A stretch of 64,000 nt of DNA from Malassezia japonica. Taxonomy: Eukaryota > Basidiomycota > Malasseziomycetes > Malasseziales > Malasseziaceae. Both the position numbers and the translations under genes were made by a program. Each line of letters starts with the position of its first letter. Position 1 is the stretch's first letter. The stretch is from positions 1 through 64,000 of the forward strand of contig NC_083378.1 of NCBI RefSeq assembly GCF_029542785.1, read 5' to 3'. The notes under the pieces are model-generated. The model was not told the DNA's origin. It did not search any database and worked only from the letters and a program-made list of their open reading frames with translations. Positions 20,351 to 30,624 of the stretch are shown in pieces.

Positions 20351-22279
20351 TTATTTCGTAACGCTGTAGATCGTAAAAGTGGCGTAGTTTGCATGTGCAA
20401 CAGAGCCATCCTTGGTGATGGACAACTGCTTCTGCGAGTGCGTCTCGGTAATGGTGTAGCCTTGGCCATTTCCTTGGTCGACAAACGAGTACTCTGTAGC
20501 TTTCTTGGGGCTAGACGTAAATTTGAGGCTGGAGGTGAGGTAGCGGGGGTTGCTGCCGGCGGTGCCAATTAGGAAACGGTTATCTTTTGGCGCAGAACCT
20601 TGCCAATAGATAACAAAGAGCTGGTTCTCGCCATTGTGGCTGTCCTGTGCCTTGGAGGCGCCAAGGCGGTGTCCACCGTGAGCCAATGCATAGCCATTAG
20701 CTTCGAACGAGAGGAGGCGACCTTCCGTCAGGTCACCGCGCGTCGGCTTGTAGCCCGACTCGACACGAAGCGCATCCTCTTCGTTCTGCTTGCCATACGG
20801 CACCTTGGGCTGTACAAGTCCGACGTGGCGCAGCTGGCACATCGTCGCGCCATTGTAAGCGCCGGTGACGGCGTCCTGAGATGCCTTGGGGATTTCCTCG
20901 AGCTGGACCATGCTCGTGTCAGCATGCGAGAAGTCGAAGGCCTTGACAAGGTTGCTCATGTGCTTGCGACGCCATTCGTTGATCTCCTTCGAGTGGAACG
21001 GCTTGCCGACGGCCTTCGACCACTCTTCCAGGAAGAGGATCTGGCTCTCGTGCGACGAGTGTTCCGTGAACACACCACCGTTACGGGTCCAGGGAGAGAC
21101 AATATAGAAAGGAAGACGAAACCCAGGGCCAGTGGGCACCATGCCATGCGATTTGTTATAAGGATCGATCATCCATTCGCCCCGTGAGTCTTTGGGCGGG
21201 TGGGGCGACATGACGTGGTCCGCCCAGCCGCCCGTCTCGTCATACGAGTAGATCAGTGCGGTTTTATCCCAGTTCTTGCCATGCATGACCGCTTCAGCAA
21301 CCTTGCGCTGAATCCACGCACCATCGTTCGGAGTAAACGGAGGGTGCTCGGAGAGCTGCATCGGAGCAACAATGTAGGATACCTCGGGCAGGTTACCCTG
21401 TTCGGCGTCCTTGAAAAATTTGGCAAGACCGGGGAACGCAACGGCATGCTTGGCCAGATCCGTTTTCTTGGCAGACGCCTCCTGGTATTGTTTCCATTCA
21501 ACGAGCGTGTTGTCGCCAAAGTTGTCAAAGTCCTGGTACACCTGGAACGAAATTCCCGACTCCTGGAGGTATTCGGGCACCGTCTTCCACTTCAGAGGAC
21601 GGCACGAAAATTCGGAACCATTGTCCGCCTTGAGACAGCGAGGATCACGGTTGTTGTCAATAACAGGGCCGCCAAGGTTCCGTGCGTTCCCCTGCACTGC
21701 GCTGTTGCCAACATTGATTGTGCCCGAGAACCAAGAAACACGGTTAGGGTCCGTCGACGCAATCACCGATTCATAGTATGTATCCGCCACTGTAAAGTTA
21801 CCAGCAAGACCAAAGTGGATAGGAAGGTCCGAGCGGCGATAGTAGCCGATCGAGTAGGGCGTGTTGGCAGTTGCCCACCGATCGATTTCGCCCTTGTTCC
21901 ACGCCTCATGGTTCTGGCGCCAGTCATTCGTACCAGCTACCATGCACTGAGTCTTGTCATAGTACTCACCGCCCTGGTAGTTCAGGTACCAAGGAAGGAG
22001 CTCCGTCACGTCCTTTGGCGGCTTGGGGCTCTTCATGTGCTGGTCCACCGGCTGGTGAAACACGTCCTTGCCCGTATTCTTCGAGATGTGAACGTTAGGG
22101 TCCTGGAAACCACGCACTCCCTCCATTGTACCAAAGTAGTGGTCAAACGCGCGGTTCTCCTGCATGAACAGAACGATGTGCTTGATGTCCTTGAGACCCT
22201 GTTCGCTCGCAACCGCCGGAGCGGACAGGCCATTCGCTACCACAGCCGCTACTAGGCTCCAAAAGGACAAGCGCATCAT
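20351..22279 (-). CDS. Secreted phosphatidylcholine-type phospholipase C, copy 2 (642 aa)
   Basis: A start at either of two adjacent ATG codons (22279, 22276) gives a signal peptide ending near PAVASEQ. It has the same domain order and motifs as the neighbours (QENRAFDHYFG, STDPNR, SYDETGGWADHV). It is the most diverged of the three: the active-site region has IASTDPNR with a different following segment (NVGNSAVQGNARNLGG), and the C-terminal beta domain differs more. The frame is open well upstream of the ATG, but that extension lacks signal-peptide character. Confidence 0.93.
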   Translation of the reverse strand: MMRLSFWSLVAAVVANGLSAPAVASEQGLKDIKHIVLFMQENRAFDHYFGTMEGVRGFQDPNVHISKNTGKDVFHQPVDQHMKSPKPPKDVTELLPWYLNYQGGEYYDKTQCMVAGTNDWRQNHEAWNKGEIDRWATANTPYSIGYYRRSDLPIHFGLAGNFTVADTYYESVIASTDPNRVSWFSGTINVGNSAVQGNARNLGGPVIDNNRDPRCLKADNGSEFSCRPLKWKTVPEYLQESGISFQVYQDFDNFGDNTLVEWKQYQEASAKKTDLAKHAVAFPGLAKFFKDAEQGNLPEVSYIVAPMQLSEHPPFTPNDGAWIQRKVAEAVMHGKNWDKTALIYSYDETGGWADHVMSPHPPKDSRGEWMIDPYNKSHGMVPTGPGFRLPFYIVSPWTRNGGVFTEHSSHESQILFLEEWSKAVGKPFHSKEINEWRRKHMSNLVKAFDFSHADTSMVQLEEIPKASQDAVTGAYNGATMCQLRHVGLVQPKVPYGKQNEEDALRVESGYKPTRGDLTEGRLLSFEANGYALAHGGHRLGASKAQDSHNGENQLFVIYWQGSAPKDNRFLIGTAGSNPRYLTSSLKFTSSPKKATEYSFVDQGNGQGYTITETHSQKQLSITKDGSVAHANYATFTIYSVTK

Positions 22280-22635
22280 TGTGAAAGGGCGAGGAGCAGA
22301 CTGTTGATCCGTTACATCGTCTACAAAGTTCAATCTACTTTCCCCAGACCACCCTGCCCACGTGCACACCACCTCGCCCCCTGTGAGGCACATAGATGAT
22401 TATGCGCGTGACCAATCCGCATGAATTGATTTGACAGAGCGCCTTGGTTTACGTTATGCGAGCGGACCTCGACATATAACAAAAATTGAGCAGGACAAAA
22501 GCACTGTGTACTAGTGTATAATGGTAGCCTGTCCTGCGTGGAGATCGTAGAATTTTCTCAGGCACTAAATGCGTGTGAACCATCGGATAAACCCATCCTT
22601 GGCAAAGCTCAAAAGGGAAACAATAAATCAGTAAA
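22280..22635. other. Intergenic spacer between phospholipase copies 2 and 3
   Basis: About 356 bp with no supported gene; a 139-codon minus frame at 22449-22868 mostly overlaps copy 3 in another frame. Confidence 0.5.
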
Positions 22636-24561
22636 CTACTTCGTAATACTGTAGATCGTAAAGTGCGCGTTGTTCCCGAATGAAACAGAGCCATCGTCGG
22701 AGAGCGAAACCTTCTTGTTCGATTTCGTCTCCGTAATTGTGTAGCCCTTGCCATTACCCTGGTCCGCCAGAGCAAATTCAGCAGCCTTGTTCGCTTTCGA
22801 GGTGAACTTGAGCTTCGAAGTGATGTAGCGCTTCTTGTCAGAAGACGAGATGCGGAAACGGTTGTCACGGGGGTCCTTGCCCTGCCAGTGGATCACAAAG
22901 AGCTGGTCATCGCCGTTGTGTTCTTTCTTGGCCTTGCTCGAACCGAGCTTCGAGCCCGAAGTGCTCAGGGCGTGACCGTTGGCCTCGAACGAGAGGTAGC
23001 GACCCTCGCTGAGATCACCACGCGTGGGCTTGTAGCCCGGCTCGACACGGAGCGCCTCCTTCTCATTCTGCTTGCCGTATGGCACCGTAGGCTGGACCTT
23101 CTCGCGGAAACGCAACTGACACACAAAGGCACCGTTGTATTGGCCAGTAATAGGGTCCTTGGAGGCAGTGTCAACCTCCTCGAGTTTGACCTTGTCCGTG
23201 TTCGGACTCGAGAAGTCGAAGGCCTTGACAAGGTTGCTCATGTGCTTGCGGCGCCATTCGTTGATTTCCTTCGAGTGGAACGGCTTGCCGACGGCCTTCG
23301 ACCACTCTTCCAGGAAGAGGATCTGGCTCTCGTGCGACGAGTGTTCCGTGAACACACCACCGTTACGAGTCCAAGGCGAGACGATGTAGAACGGCAGACG
23401 GAAGCCGGGACCGGTGGGAACAACACCGAGAGTCTTGTTGTACGGGTCGACAACCCACTCGCCCGGCGAGTCCTTGGGCGGGTGAGGCGACATGACGTGG
23501 TCAGCCCAGCCACCCGTCTCATCGTACGAGTAAAGCAGAGCAGTGTTGTTCCAGCCCTTGCCGTTCATGACCGCCTCGGCAACCTTGCGCTGGATCCAGG
23601 CACCGTCCCTGGGCGTGTAGGGAGGGTGCTCCGACAGGTATTCGGGCGCAACAATGTACGAAACCTCGGGGAGGTTGCCCTCCTTGGCATCCTTGTAGAA
23701 CTTGTCCAGGCCAGGGTACGCCACCGCCTGCTTCGCCAGCTTCTCCTTCTTCGCAGCAGCCTCCTGGTATTGTGTCCACTCCACCAGCGTGTTGTCGCCA
23801 AAGTTGTCAAAGTCCTGGTACACCTGGAACGAGATGTCGGCCTCGAGCAGGTATTCTGGGATCGTCTTCCACGTCAGGGGGCGGCAAGAGAAAGGGCTGC
23901 CGTCGTCAGCGTTCAGACAGGTGGGGTCACGGTTGTTGTCCATGACAGCACCACCGTTCTCCCACGGCTTGCCGCCAGTGTTGCTACCGTTGATGTTGAT
24001 CGTGCCCGAGAACCACGAAACACGGTTGGGATCCGTCGACGCAATCACCGACTCATAGTACGAGTCGGCAACCGTAAAGTTGCCTGCGAGGCCAAAATGA
24101 ATGGGGAGGTCCGAGCGGCGGTAGTAGCCGATTGAGTAGGGCGTGTTGGCGATCACCCACTGGTCGATCTCGCCCTTGTTCCACGCCTCGTGGTTCTGCT
24201 GCCAAGCATTTGTGCCGGCAAGCATGCACTGGGTCTTGTCGTACCAGTCACCACCCTGCCAGTTGAGATACCAAGGAAGAAGCTCAGTCACGTTCTTCGG
24301 GGGCTTGTTCTTCTTCATGGTCTGGTCTGCAGGCTGGTGGAACACGTCCTTGCCCGTGTTCTTCGAGACGTGCGCATTAGGGTCCTGGAAGCCACGCACA
24401 CCCGCCATCGTACCAAAGTAGTGGTCGAACGCGCGGTTCTCTTGCATGAACAGAACGATGTGCTTGATGTCCTTGAGACCCTGTTCGCTCGCAGCCGCCG
24501 GAGCGGCGAGACCTGCGGCCACAGCGGCAGCAGCAAGTGCCCAGCTCGCGATACGGGCCAT
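22636..24561 (-). CDS. Secreted phosphatidylcholine-type phospholipase C, copy 3 (641 aa)
   Basis: The ATG at 24561 begins a signal peptide (MARIASWALAAAAVAAGLAA). The protein is nearly colinear with copy 1, with long identical stretches (for example ISFQVYQDFDNFGDNTLVEW, and the LAKQAVAYPGLDKFYKDAKE segment). The DNA is also close to identical over parts of the middle, consistent with recent duplication or gene conversion between copies 1 and 3. Active-site motifs are intact. Confidence 0.93.
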   Translation of the reverse strand: MARIASWALAAAAVAAGLAAPAAASEQGLKDIKHIVLFMQENRAFDHYFGTMAGVRGFQDPNAHVSKNTGKDVFHQPADQTMKKNKPPKNVTELLPWYLNWQGGDWYDKTQCMLAGTNAWQQNHEAWNKGEIDQWVIANTPYSIGYYRRSDLPIHFGLAGNFTVADSYYESVIASTDPNRVSWFSGTININGSNTGGKPWENGGAVMDNNRDPTCLNADDGSPFSCRPLTWKTIPEYLLEADISFQVYQDFDNFGDNTLVEWTQYQEAAAKKEKLAKQAVAYPGLDKFYKDAKEGNLPEVSYIVAPEYLSEHPPYTPRDGAWIQRKVAEAVMNGKGWNNTALLYSYDETGGWADHVMSPHPPKDSPGEWVVDPYNKTLGVVPTGPGFRLPFYIVSPWTRNGGVFTEHSSHESQILFLEEWSKAVGKPFHSKEINEWRRKHMSNLVKAFDFSSPNTDKVKLEEVDTASKDPITGQYNGAFVCQLRFREKVQPTVPYGKQNEKEALRVEPGYKPTRGDLSEGRYLSFEANGHALSTSGSKLGSSKAKKEHNGDDQLFVIHWQGKDPRDNRFRISSSDKKRYITSKLKFTSKANKAAEFALADQGNGKGYTITETKSNKKVSLSDDGSVSFGNNAHFTIYSITK

Positions 24562-24788
24562 GGTGTTTGGTGAGGTCTAGCAAGGTTTGGCGCCCTCAGC
24601 GCCCTCGATGCAAGCAGCGCTAATACGACGCGCCCCGCATCGCGGTTGCTACACGTGCAAGGATTCTGTGCGCCGAGACGCTTAAATTCGATGAGGGTGA
24701 CTAACGAACACACAATGATTGGCTGGTCAACAAAATCGTTTCGAGGTGACGCATCGGATGTAGCGGGGAATGGCTCTTGGCGCACGGA

Positions 24789-26855
24789 CTATGAACAGGT
24801 CGGGGGCACAGGCGGTGTGGCTTGGAGAAGGGCCGGCTGCTCGGCAATTGCCATCGCCATGCCGCTCGCAAGGTGGACAAGCATATGGCAGTGGAACGCC
24901 CATACACCAGGATTGTCCGCGACCCAGCGGATGACTGCATGGCCCATCATAGGCACGATGAAGGTGTCACGCTTCATAGCACGTTGTAAATCATAGGTCT
25001 GGCCAACGTCGCGGTAGTCGTCAAATCCACCAAATTCGGGGTCCACTTCGCCGGTTTCCATTACCCAGAACTTGTGGCCGTGCAGATGAAAAGGATGAGG
25101 GGAGTCGTCACGGTTGTTGATCACCAATTCAAACACCACAGGGCGGCTGGGGTGGGGAGAAACAACGAGCTCGTACTCATCGACCACGGTGCCATCCTTC
25201 CGCCAATCTTTGTCATCCGTCGAGTTTGCGTGAGAGATGCGATGGAGAAGAGAGGGGCGCTTGTATTCGGCACCGCCGCCTGAGCGCCACGTCGTGTGGT
25301 TCATATACGCCATTGGCGCAATGCCCCAGCGTTCACGGATAGGAACAGTGACATAGACGGTCGAGCGCACATCGCCTTGATCGAGGCGCAGTTCAGGAGC
25401 AGGATCAGGGATGAGCGGCACGAGCGTGCCGGGCTCCAGGTCGTGGCAGGGCTCCGTTGGCACCTCGGGATCTTGCACGTCACTAGCCCACCCCACCGTG
25501 TTGGGAAGCAGCGCCTGTACATGGCGGCGCTGGCGCTCCGTCGAAGTAAAGCGGGCCAGAACATCGCGGCCATACGTCGCGCGGCGAAGCGGTGAAAGCC
25601 ATCCGCCCACAGTCTCGTCCGAAGGGGCGTAGGACACAATGGCCTTCGTCTCGTAATTTGTCACAGGATTCGGGTACTGGAAGCACTCGGGCGACATTTC
25701 CGAGCGCATCCATGCCCGGTCTGTGTCATTCACGCGGTTCAGCAAGACCGAGTAGCGCTGGCCTGGCGCAATCGGCAAGCGGTGGACCGTGATGGGCTGC
25801 ACAAGCAAGCCGTCCGCTTCAATGACCGTCAGTGTATGGCCGTCCACTGAAAATGTCTGGTCGGCAAGCGCACCGACATTCACAATACGGAGGCGGTACC
25901 TGCGCGAAGGCTGCAGCGTGAAAGTGGTGTATTCTCCCACTTCCTCCTTGCCGAAAATGTCGGCAGGACATGGGATATTGGACAGACGACTGTGCTCGCA
26001 GTTAAAGCGGTGCTTGCCGTTGATGAGGCCACTCGCAGGGACAGGCTCCGCCTTTTGGGAATAGCGAGAGACGTACCACGCTAGAAATTCAGGGCCCTGC
26101 TGGTGGAAATGGTCGCCAAGCGAGACCGCCACCTCTTCATCCCAGTGCAAAGCATGCGACGTGTCATTTGCCCGAGCTTCCAGCTCCGCCTGCTCGTTGC
26201 CGCGAGCATGCACAGTAAACATGCCCCAGAGACCATCCGCACGCGATGTTCCAACGTGCGAGTGGTACCAATGTGTCCCAACATCTTCGGGATGCAGCGT
26301 AAAGCGGTACACAAATTCGTCGCCGGGCTTGAGCGAGCACGATGTAAAACCAGGGGCGCCGTCCATTACCTGGCTACCCCGCATGGACAAGCCGTGCCAG
26401 TGTAGCGCGATGCGGTGCTCGGTTCCATTAGGATGCACTGCTTTGACTTGGGATGACATGGGAGGCTCTTCCATCTTATAATCGTCGTCGATGGCATTGC
26501 GAACATGGAAAACCATCGTGTCGCCTACCGTTCCCTCTACCATGGGACCAGGAAATAGGTCATTAATAGTGTACATCATACGAGGAATGCCATCAGGCGC
26601 ACGCTCCGAGCGCGAAATTGTCCAGTTATAAATTCGTTCCTGAGGCGGCTGCTGGGTATCATAGGCCGGGTTCATCGTCAGAGGCCCTGACGTGACAGGA
26701 ATCGAGAGTCCCCATGGAACGCCAAGCTGTTTTAGGTGCTTGGAGAAGGGGATATGCAGTGTCGAGTCCGCCCAAAGCACCCAGGATATCGCCAACAGAC
26801 ATGCTGCGCCAAAGGCGACGACCACCGGCCGTACCTTGCGTTGCGTGCCGGGCAT
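24789..26855 (-). CDS. Membrane-anchored multicopper oxidase (laccase/ferroxidase-like), 688 aa
   Basis: The ATG at 26855 is followed by a short basic segment and one hydrophobic helix (VVVAFGAACLLAISWVLWA), suggesting a type II membrane or signal anchor. Four copper motifs are visible in order: HWHG, THWYHSHVG, HPFHLHGHKFWVM and the C-terminal HCHMLVHLASGM. These bind the type 1, 2 and 3 coppers. It oxidises phenolics or metal ions with reduction of oxygen to water; I do not see enough to choose laccase or ferroxidase, and no Ftr1-like permease gene is beside it. It is longer than most laccases because of the N-terminal extension and an internal loop. Divergent from the PhnY-like gene, 211 bp apart. 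Confidence 0.85.
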   Translation of the reverse strand: MPGTQRKVRPVVVAFGAACLLAISWVLWADSTLHIPFSKHLKQLGVPWGLSIPVTSGPLTMNPAYDTQQPPQERIYNWTISRSERAPDGIPRMMYTINDLFPGPMVEGTVGDTMVFHVRNAIDDDYKMEEPPMSSQVKAVHPNGTEHRIALHWHGLSMRGSQVMDGAPGFTSCSLKPGDEFVYRFTLHPEDVGTHWYHSHVGTSRADGLWGMFTVHARGNEQAELEARANDTSHALHWDEEVAVSLGDHFHQQGPEFLAWYVSRYSQKAEPVPASGLINGKHRFNCEHSRLSNIPCPADIFGKEEVGEYTTFTLQPSRRYRLRIVNVGALADQTFSVDGHTLTVIEADGLLVQPITVHRLPIAPGQRYSVLLNRVNDTDRAWMRSEMSPECFQYPNPVTNYETKAIVSYAPSDETVGGWLSPLRRATYGRDVLARFTSTERQRRHVQALLPNTVGWASDVQDPEVPTEPCHDLEPGTLVPLIPDPAPELRLDQGDVRSTVYVTVPIRERWGIAPMAYMNHTTWRSGGGAEYKRPSLLHRISHANSTDDKDWRKDGTVVDEYELVVSPHPSRPVVFELVINNRDDSPHPFHLHGHKFWVMETGEVDPEFGGFDDYRDVGQTYDLQRAMKRDTFIVPMMGHAVIRWVADNPGVWAFHCHMLVHLASGMAMAIAEQPALLQATPPVPPTCS

Positions 26856-26972
26856 GGTCGACCAACGCCGGCTACCGCTGCAGTCTTCCAAGGGTGCGCA
26901 CGCGCCCTAATGCGTGGCGCATCATTGGCTATTGAAAAGTAGAGCGAGCCTCCACATACACGGTCCGTGCGC

Positions 26973-26986
26973 CGGAGAGAAGGCCG
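26973..26986. promoter_or_regulatory. CGG-N8-CCG inverted site upstream of the PhnY-like gene
   Basis: CGG and CCG separated by AGAGAAGG, about 80 bp before the ATG at 27067. This form is typical of targets of dimeric Zn2Cys6 factors. Comparable sites precede the regulator and permease (30409-30421, 30499-30516) and the PhnZ-like gene (32433-32449, 32451-32464). Confidence 0.35.
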
Positions 26987-27066
26987 GTGCTCGGGCATGT
27001 CTCCGTGCCATGCTGGGACGCCACGCCGAGGCAAGCACGTTTAAAAGACCGCCCAAAACCACCACC

Positions 27067-27987
27067 ATGAGTGACTTTGAACCAGTCAAGATGTCTGAAG
27101 CGATGACTACTGGCCTTACTCAGCCTTATGAGTTATCGGAAGACCAGCTTGCTTCGTACGAGCGCGACGGATTTTTGATTCTGCGTGACCTCCTCGACCA
27201 GCCGATGACGGAAGAGATCCAGGCTTGGTCCAAAGCCGTGCACGATGCACCATATGAGCCTGGAAAGTGGATGCCGTACGAAGAACAGCGCGAAGACGGT
27301 ACGCGCGTGCTGTGCCGTACAGAGAACTTTGCCGACTTCCACAGCGGATTCAACACCTTGTTCCGTGGCAAGCGCATGCTGAGCATTCTTGAAAAGATTA
27401 ACCACGAACCTATGGTCTTGTTTAAGGAAAAGATCAACTACAAGCATCCGGGTGCTGGCGGATTTGATGCACACACGGATGCGCCTGCCTACCAGCATGC
27501 CGGTACGCTCAAGCACCTTACCATCAACATGGCTATTGATGAAGCCAACCAGGAGAACGGATGCCTTGAGGTCGTTCCGGGTAGCCATAAGATGCAAGTC
27601 CCTATTGGCGATGATAACTGCATCGAGCACGAATGGGAATCGAAGCAGACGTGGGTCCCTGTTTTCCTCCAACCTGGCGACACGCTTGTCTTTGGATCCT
27701 TCCTGGCGCACCGCAGTGGTTCCAACCGGTCTACAAAGCGCCGTGCCGCAATTTACGCCACGTTCAATGCCTTTTCGGATGGTGGTGATCGTCACACAGC
27801 CTACTACATCAAGCGCCGAAAGGAGTGGCCGCCGACACAGGAGCGCATCCAGGGCGAGGATTACTCCATGGGTGCAAAGCTCTATGGATTTGGGTCACCT
27901 ATGTGGGGCGCGACAGACATGAGCCGTCTGCAAACGACACGGTTGGGAACGACTGGATCCGTCCGCTCGGCCCAGGCGTCAGTTTAA
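27067..27987 (+). CDS. PhyH-superfamily 2-oxoglutarate dioxygenase, PhnY-like, 306 aa
   Basis: The ATG at 27067 (MSDFEPVKMSEAM) follows TTTAAAAG at 27039. The iron ligands are seen as DAHTDAPAY (His136, Asp138) and the distal FLAHRSGSN (His215), with Arg225/Arg226 placed to bind 2-oxoglutarate. The stretches CRTENF, LFKEKINYK, ENGCLEVVPGSH and IYATFN match what I recall of bacterial PhnY, which hydroxylates 2-aminoethylphosphonate at C1. Phytanoyl-CoA hydroxylase itself is a more distant alternative. The nearby PhnZ-like gene, its natural partner, is the strongest contextual support. No signal peptide or peroxisomal tail; single exon. Confidence 0.7.
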   Translation: MSDFEPVKMSEAMTTGLTQPYELSEDQLASYERDGFLILRDLLDQPMTEEIQAWSKAVHDAPYEPGKWMPYEEQREDGTRVLCRTENFADFHSGFNTLFRGKRMLSILEKINHEPMVLFKEKINYKHPGAGGFDAHTDAPAYQHAGTLKHLTINMAIDEANQENGCLEVVPGSHKMQVPIGDDNCIEHEWESKQTWVPVFLQPGDTLVFGSFLAHRSGSNRSTKRRAAIYATFNAFSDGGDRHTAYYIKRRKEWPPTQERIQGEDYSMGAKLYGFGSPMWGATDMSRLQTTRLGTTGSVRSAQASV

Positions 27988-28026
27988 CTAAATGGTCGTA
28001 TTTAACATATTTTACATAATGCGTTA

Positions 28027-30388
28027 TTATTCTTGGGTTGCGGCGAACATCGACGAAAGATCCGAGACGTCGACGCCAGCCTGAAGCGATGTTCCATTGA
28101 ATAAATCAACACCAGAAAGAGGTGCCGGGCCAGAGAGAAGGTCGAAATTTTCCAAAGAGTCCAAGGCATTGACCCACTCATCGTGAACGTGTGTTTCAAA
28201 GGTGGGAACAGGGGTGCGATGAGCTCGCGCCGGTGTTGCCCATGCCTCAGCCACTAGAGACCGACGGGACGAGTCTCGCAGTACTGTAGATTCACGTACC
28301 GACTGCACCGGGGCCCTGTGATTACCTGGAAATGGTGCAAAATAGCCCTCAGGATGCATCGACGTAAATGCAGCACGAATCTGCTCAATCGACTGCTTGG
28401 CTCCCGCTGTGATGTTCACCAACATGTGTTCTTTGGCCACGCATTGTGCTGCAGCGACAAGCGTACGCAGTGCTGGATCAACGCTGCGAAGAATAGCGCG
28501 AAGATCCGCGCCACGCAAAAAGCGTCCGTCCTCTTCATTCCCAAACTGCTTCAATGCTTTGACGAGTAGGACAATGGCAAATGTGGTCATTGTGTGTGAA
28601 TACGAGGTGCTTCCAACCAGAGTGTCCATGCGAACCACATCGGCGGCCAATAGTTGGAGGATTTGGTGCGCTGCATCCACCGCATTTTCCGAAATAACAC
28701 GACGGCGCTCGGCTTGGAAACAGGCGTGTTTCACGGCAGAATTGGATTCGCCCATCATTTCTTGGGTAACTTGCGAAGAGAACAAGACAGGAGCCGTGTC
28801 CTTGTCAGCACGGAATGCCATTGAATGCAGAAAGAGCTCGGCATAGAGTCGTTGGCGGTTCATATCACACCGTTCAAATACATCCACAGCCATGAACTCG
28901 CGCGACCATGTCTGGTGCCATGCTTCCACTTGACTTTGGAAACGGGCGTGGAATGCAAGGCCCAGTTCGTCTAGAGGCGCGTGCAAGTCAGAGCCAATCT
29001 CATCGATTGCATCGTGGAGAATCTCCCACATCTTGACCAGGGCAACGAGCCGAGTATCACTTCGGTTTTCCGCCCATGGGCAATTACTTAGCCATTCCAC
29101 GGCACGCCGGATCACCTCGTGTTGTCGTGTCATGGGAGGCCGGCGGTAGGGAATAGAGCTCTGGTGATCGGCAATGTAGATCAAATAGTACAAGCGCGCC
29201 TCTTCGTAGGCAATATGCGCCTGCGAGCCATCACGACCCGCGGGAGGTGTGCGACCCGCTTCGGAAGAGGTTCGTATGGAAGGAAGCGATGTGTCTTGAC
29301 GCTTACGACGAAGAAGAGGGGCGCTTGGAACCCAACGAGCATAACTCTCATGCATGTGGCGCTCTGTCACAATGCGCACCGCCGTCCCGACCAAAGTCCA
29401 GCTCACGTCGTTGAACCAGAATGAACCAATGACCAGTGCGCGGATATCATCCAGCGTCTGATGACGGCTGAACGCTTGCATGGCCGTCAAACGAATGTAT
29501 TCCCGATAGAGGATAGGGTACAACGCATCTTCTGGAGAATTGCGCCGCATGTGCAACGCCGCGACACACAGGATCGCCACGAACAATAGATTGGACGAGC
29601 CACGAACGCTCTCGATGGCGTGAAGAATCACACGCTGCACGGAAGAGCTGAGCGGAGTACCTGCCAAGGGACGCTCTGGTAATTCGCTTACGCCGTGCAA
29701 GGGCGCTACCAGGTGGCAGATGTGAGGGTCCAAAACGCGAAAGTAAAAGTAGAAAAAGTCAACTGCTTGTGCTAGCGTCACCGTACCGTTGTTGAGCAAG
29801 TCGGTGCGAGTCGCTGATGACCCCTCATCGGGAGTTTCGCCTCGCACGGGAGGCATAGGGAGTTCTGGAGGCGCATCCATAAAATGTAGATTCCGGTGGG
29901 GAGTGTCGGTGCGCCTAGAATTTTGTACACTCGTAGTAGGAACCCTACTGGTCTCATTGATGTGGCCTGCAAGGCCCAGAAGGCCTTGAGTTACAATTTC
30001 TGAATCATCCAGAGCCTCTTGCTCGGGGTCTGGCTGCGAGGCTTCCAGTGCTGCGCGTTTCCTCGGGGGCTCTGCTGCTTGCTGCTCCACCAGTCGCTCG
30101 AGAACCGTATTCACTTGATCAAGAGAGTGTCGAAGAGTGTGAATTTCTTGTTCCATATCATCTTTCCATGACTGCTGCTCGTCCAAGAGACTCTGGAGGT
30201 CCTTTTTGCGCCGTACACATTCGATACCCTTTTGGTCACAGCGTCGGCATGACACATCTGTTTCGCGCATATCACATCGGAGCTAGGTAAGGTAATATAC
30301 ACACCTTGTGTTTCCTGCATGGGTCACATGCCGTGACACGCCGGCTTACCACGAGCGACGGCGCGCTCACATCCGCTTCGGAGTCCAT
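28027..30388 (-). CDS. Zn2Cys6 transcription factor with fungal_trans domain, 779 aa
   Basis: Two exons: 30305-30388 and 28027-30282, joined over a 22-nt intron (30283-30304: GTGTGT donor, TAG acceptor). Splicing completes the zinc cluster ACDPCRKHKLRCD...CRRCDQKGIEC. The intron falls inside the cluster, between the second and third zinc-binding cysteines. A coiled coil follows (LLDEQQSWKDDMEQEIHTLRHS), suggesting dimerisation. The middle region (about residues 190-500) is the fungal-specific regulatory domain (LDPHICHLVAP, GTAVRIVTERHMHES). The C-terminus is acidic and hydrophobic, a likely activation region. By position it is the regulator of the flanking PhnY-like, permease and PhnZ-like genes; this is inference. 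Confidence 0.85.
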
Positions 30389-30408
30389 TGCTTCGAGCGG
30401 ATCTGCGT

Positions 30409-30421
30409 CGGCACTGCGCCG
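30409..30421. promoter_or_regulatory. CGG-N7-CCG inverted site near the regulator start
   Basis: CGG CACTGCG CCG, about 20 bp upstream of the regulator ATG (minus strand). It could mediate autoregulation. Confidence 0.3.
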
Positions 30422-30498
30422 AGTTCTGTCCAAGAAGTGGAGTCGCGCCCAAAAATGTGGCTTGCAATGACCAATCAACGCACGTTTTTAAAGGCTCG

Positions 30499-30516
30499 CT
30501 CGGCTTCCTTTCCGAG
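30499..30516. promoter_or_regulatory. CTCGG-N8-CCGAG inverted site in the divergent regulator/permease promoter
   Basis: Perfect 5-bp arms CTCGG and CCGAG around CTTCCTTT. The same arms with a 7-bp spacer occur before the PhnZ-like gene at 32433-32449. Confidence 0.4.
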
Positions 30517-30624
30517 ATATGCGCACGTTCTCCTTTAAATTTGGCGTTGCGCAGGGACCAACGCCATGTCAAGGGTCTCTAACTCTTTCTTAAAAGAGTG
30601 CGACTTTAAAGTGGATCCATAATC

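Noticed and set aside
18906..24135. Long plus-strand frames antisense to the three phospholipases (18906-19997, 21200-22255, 22888-24135)
   Set aside because: They recur in the same register opposite each paralog, as expected for shadows of conserved coding sequence, and have no recognisable domain.
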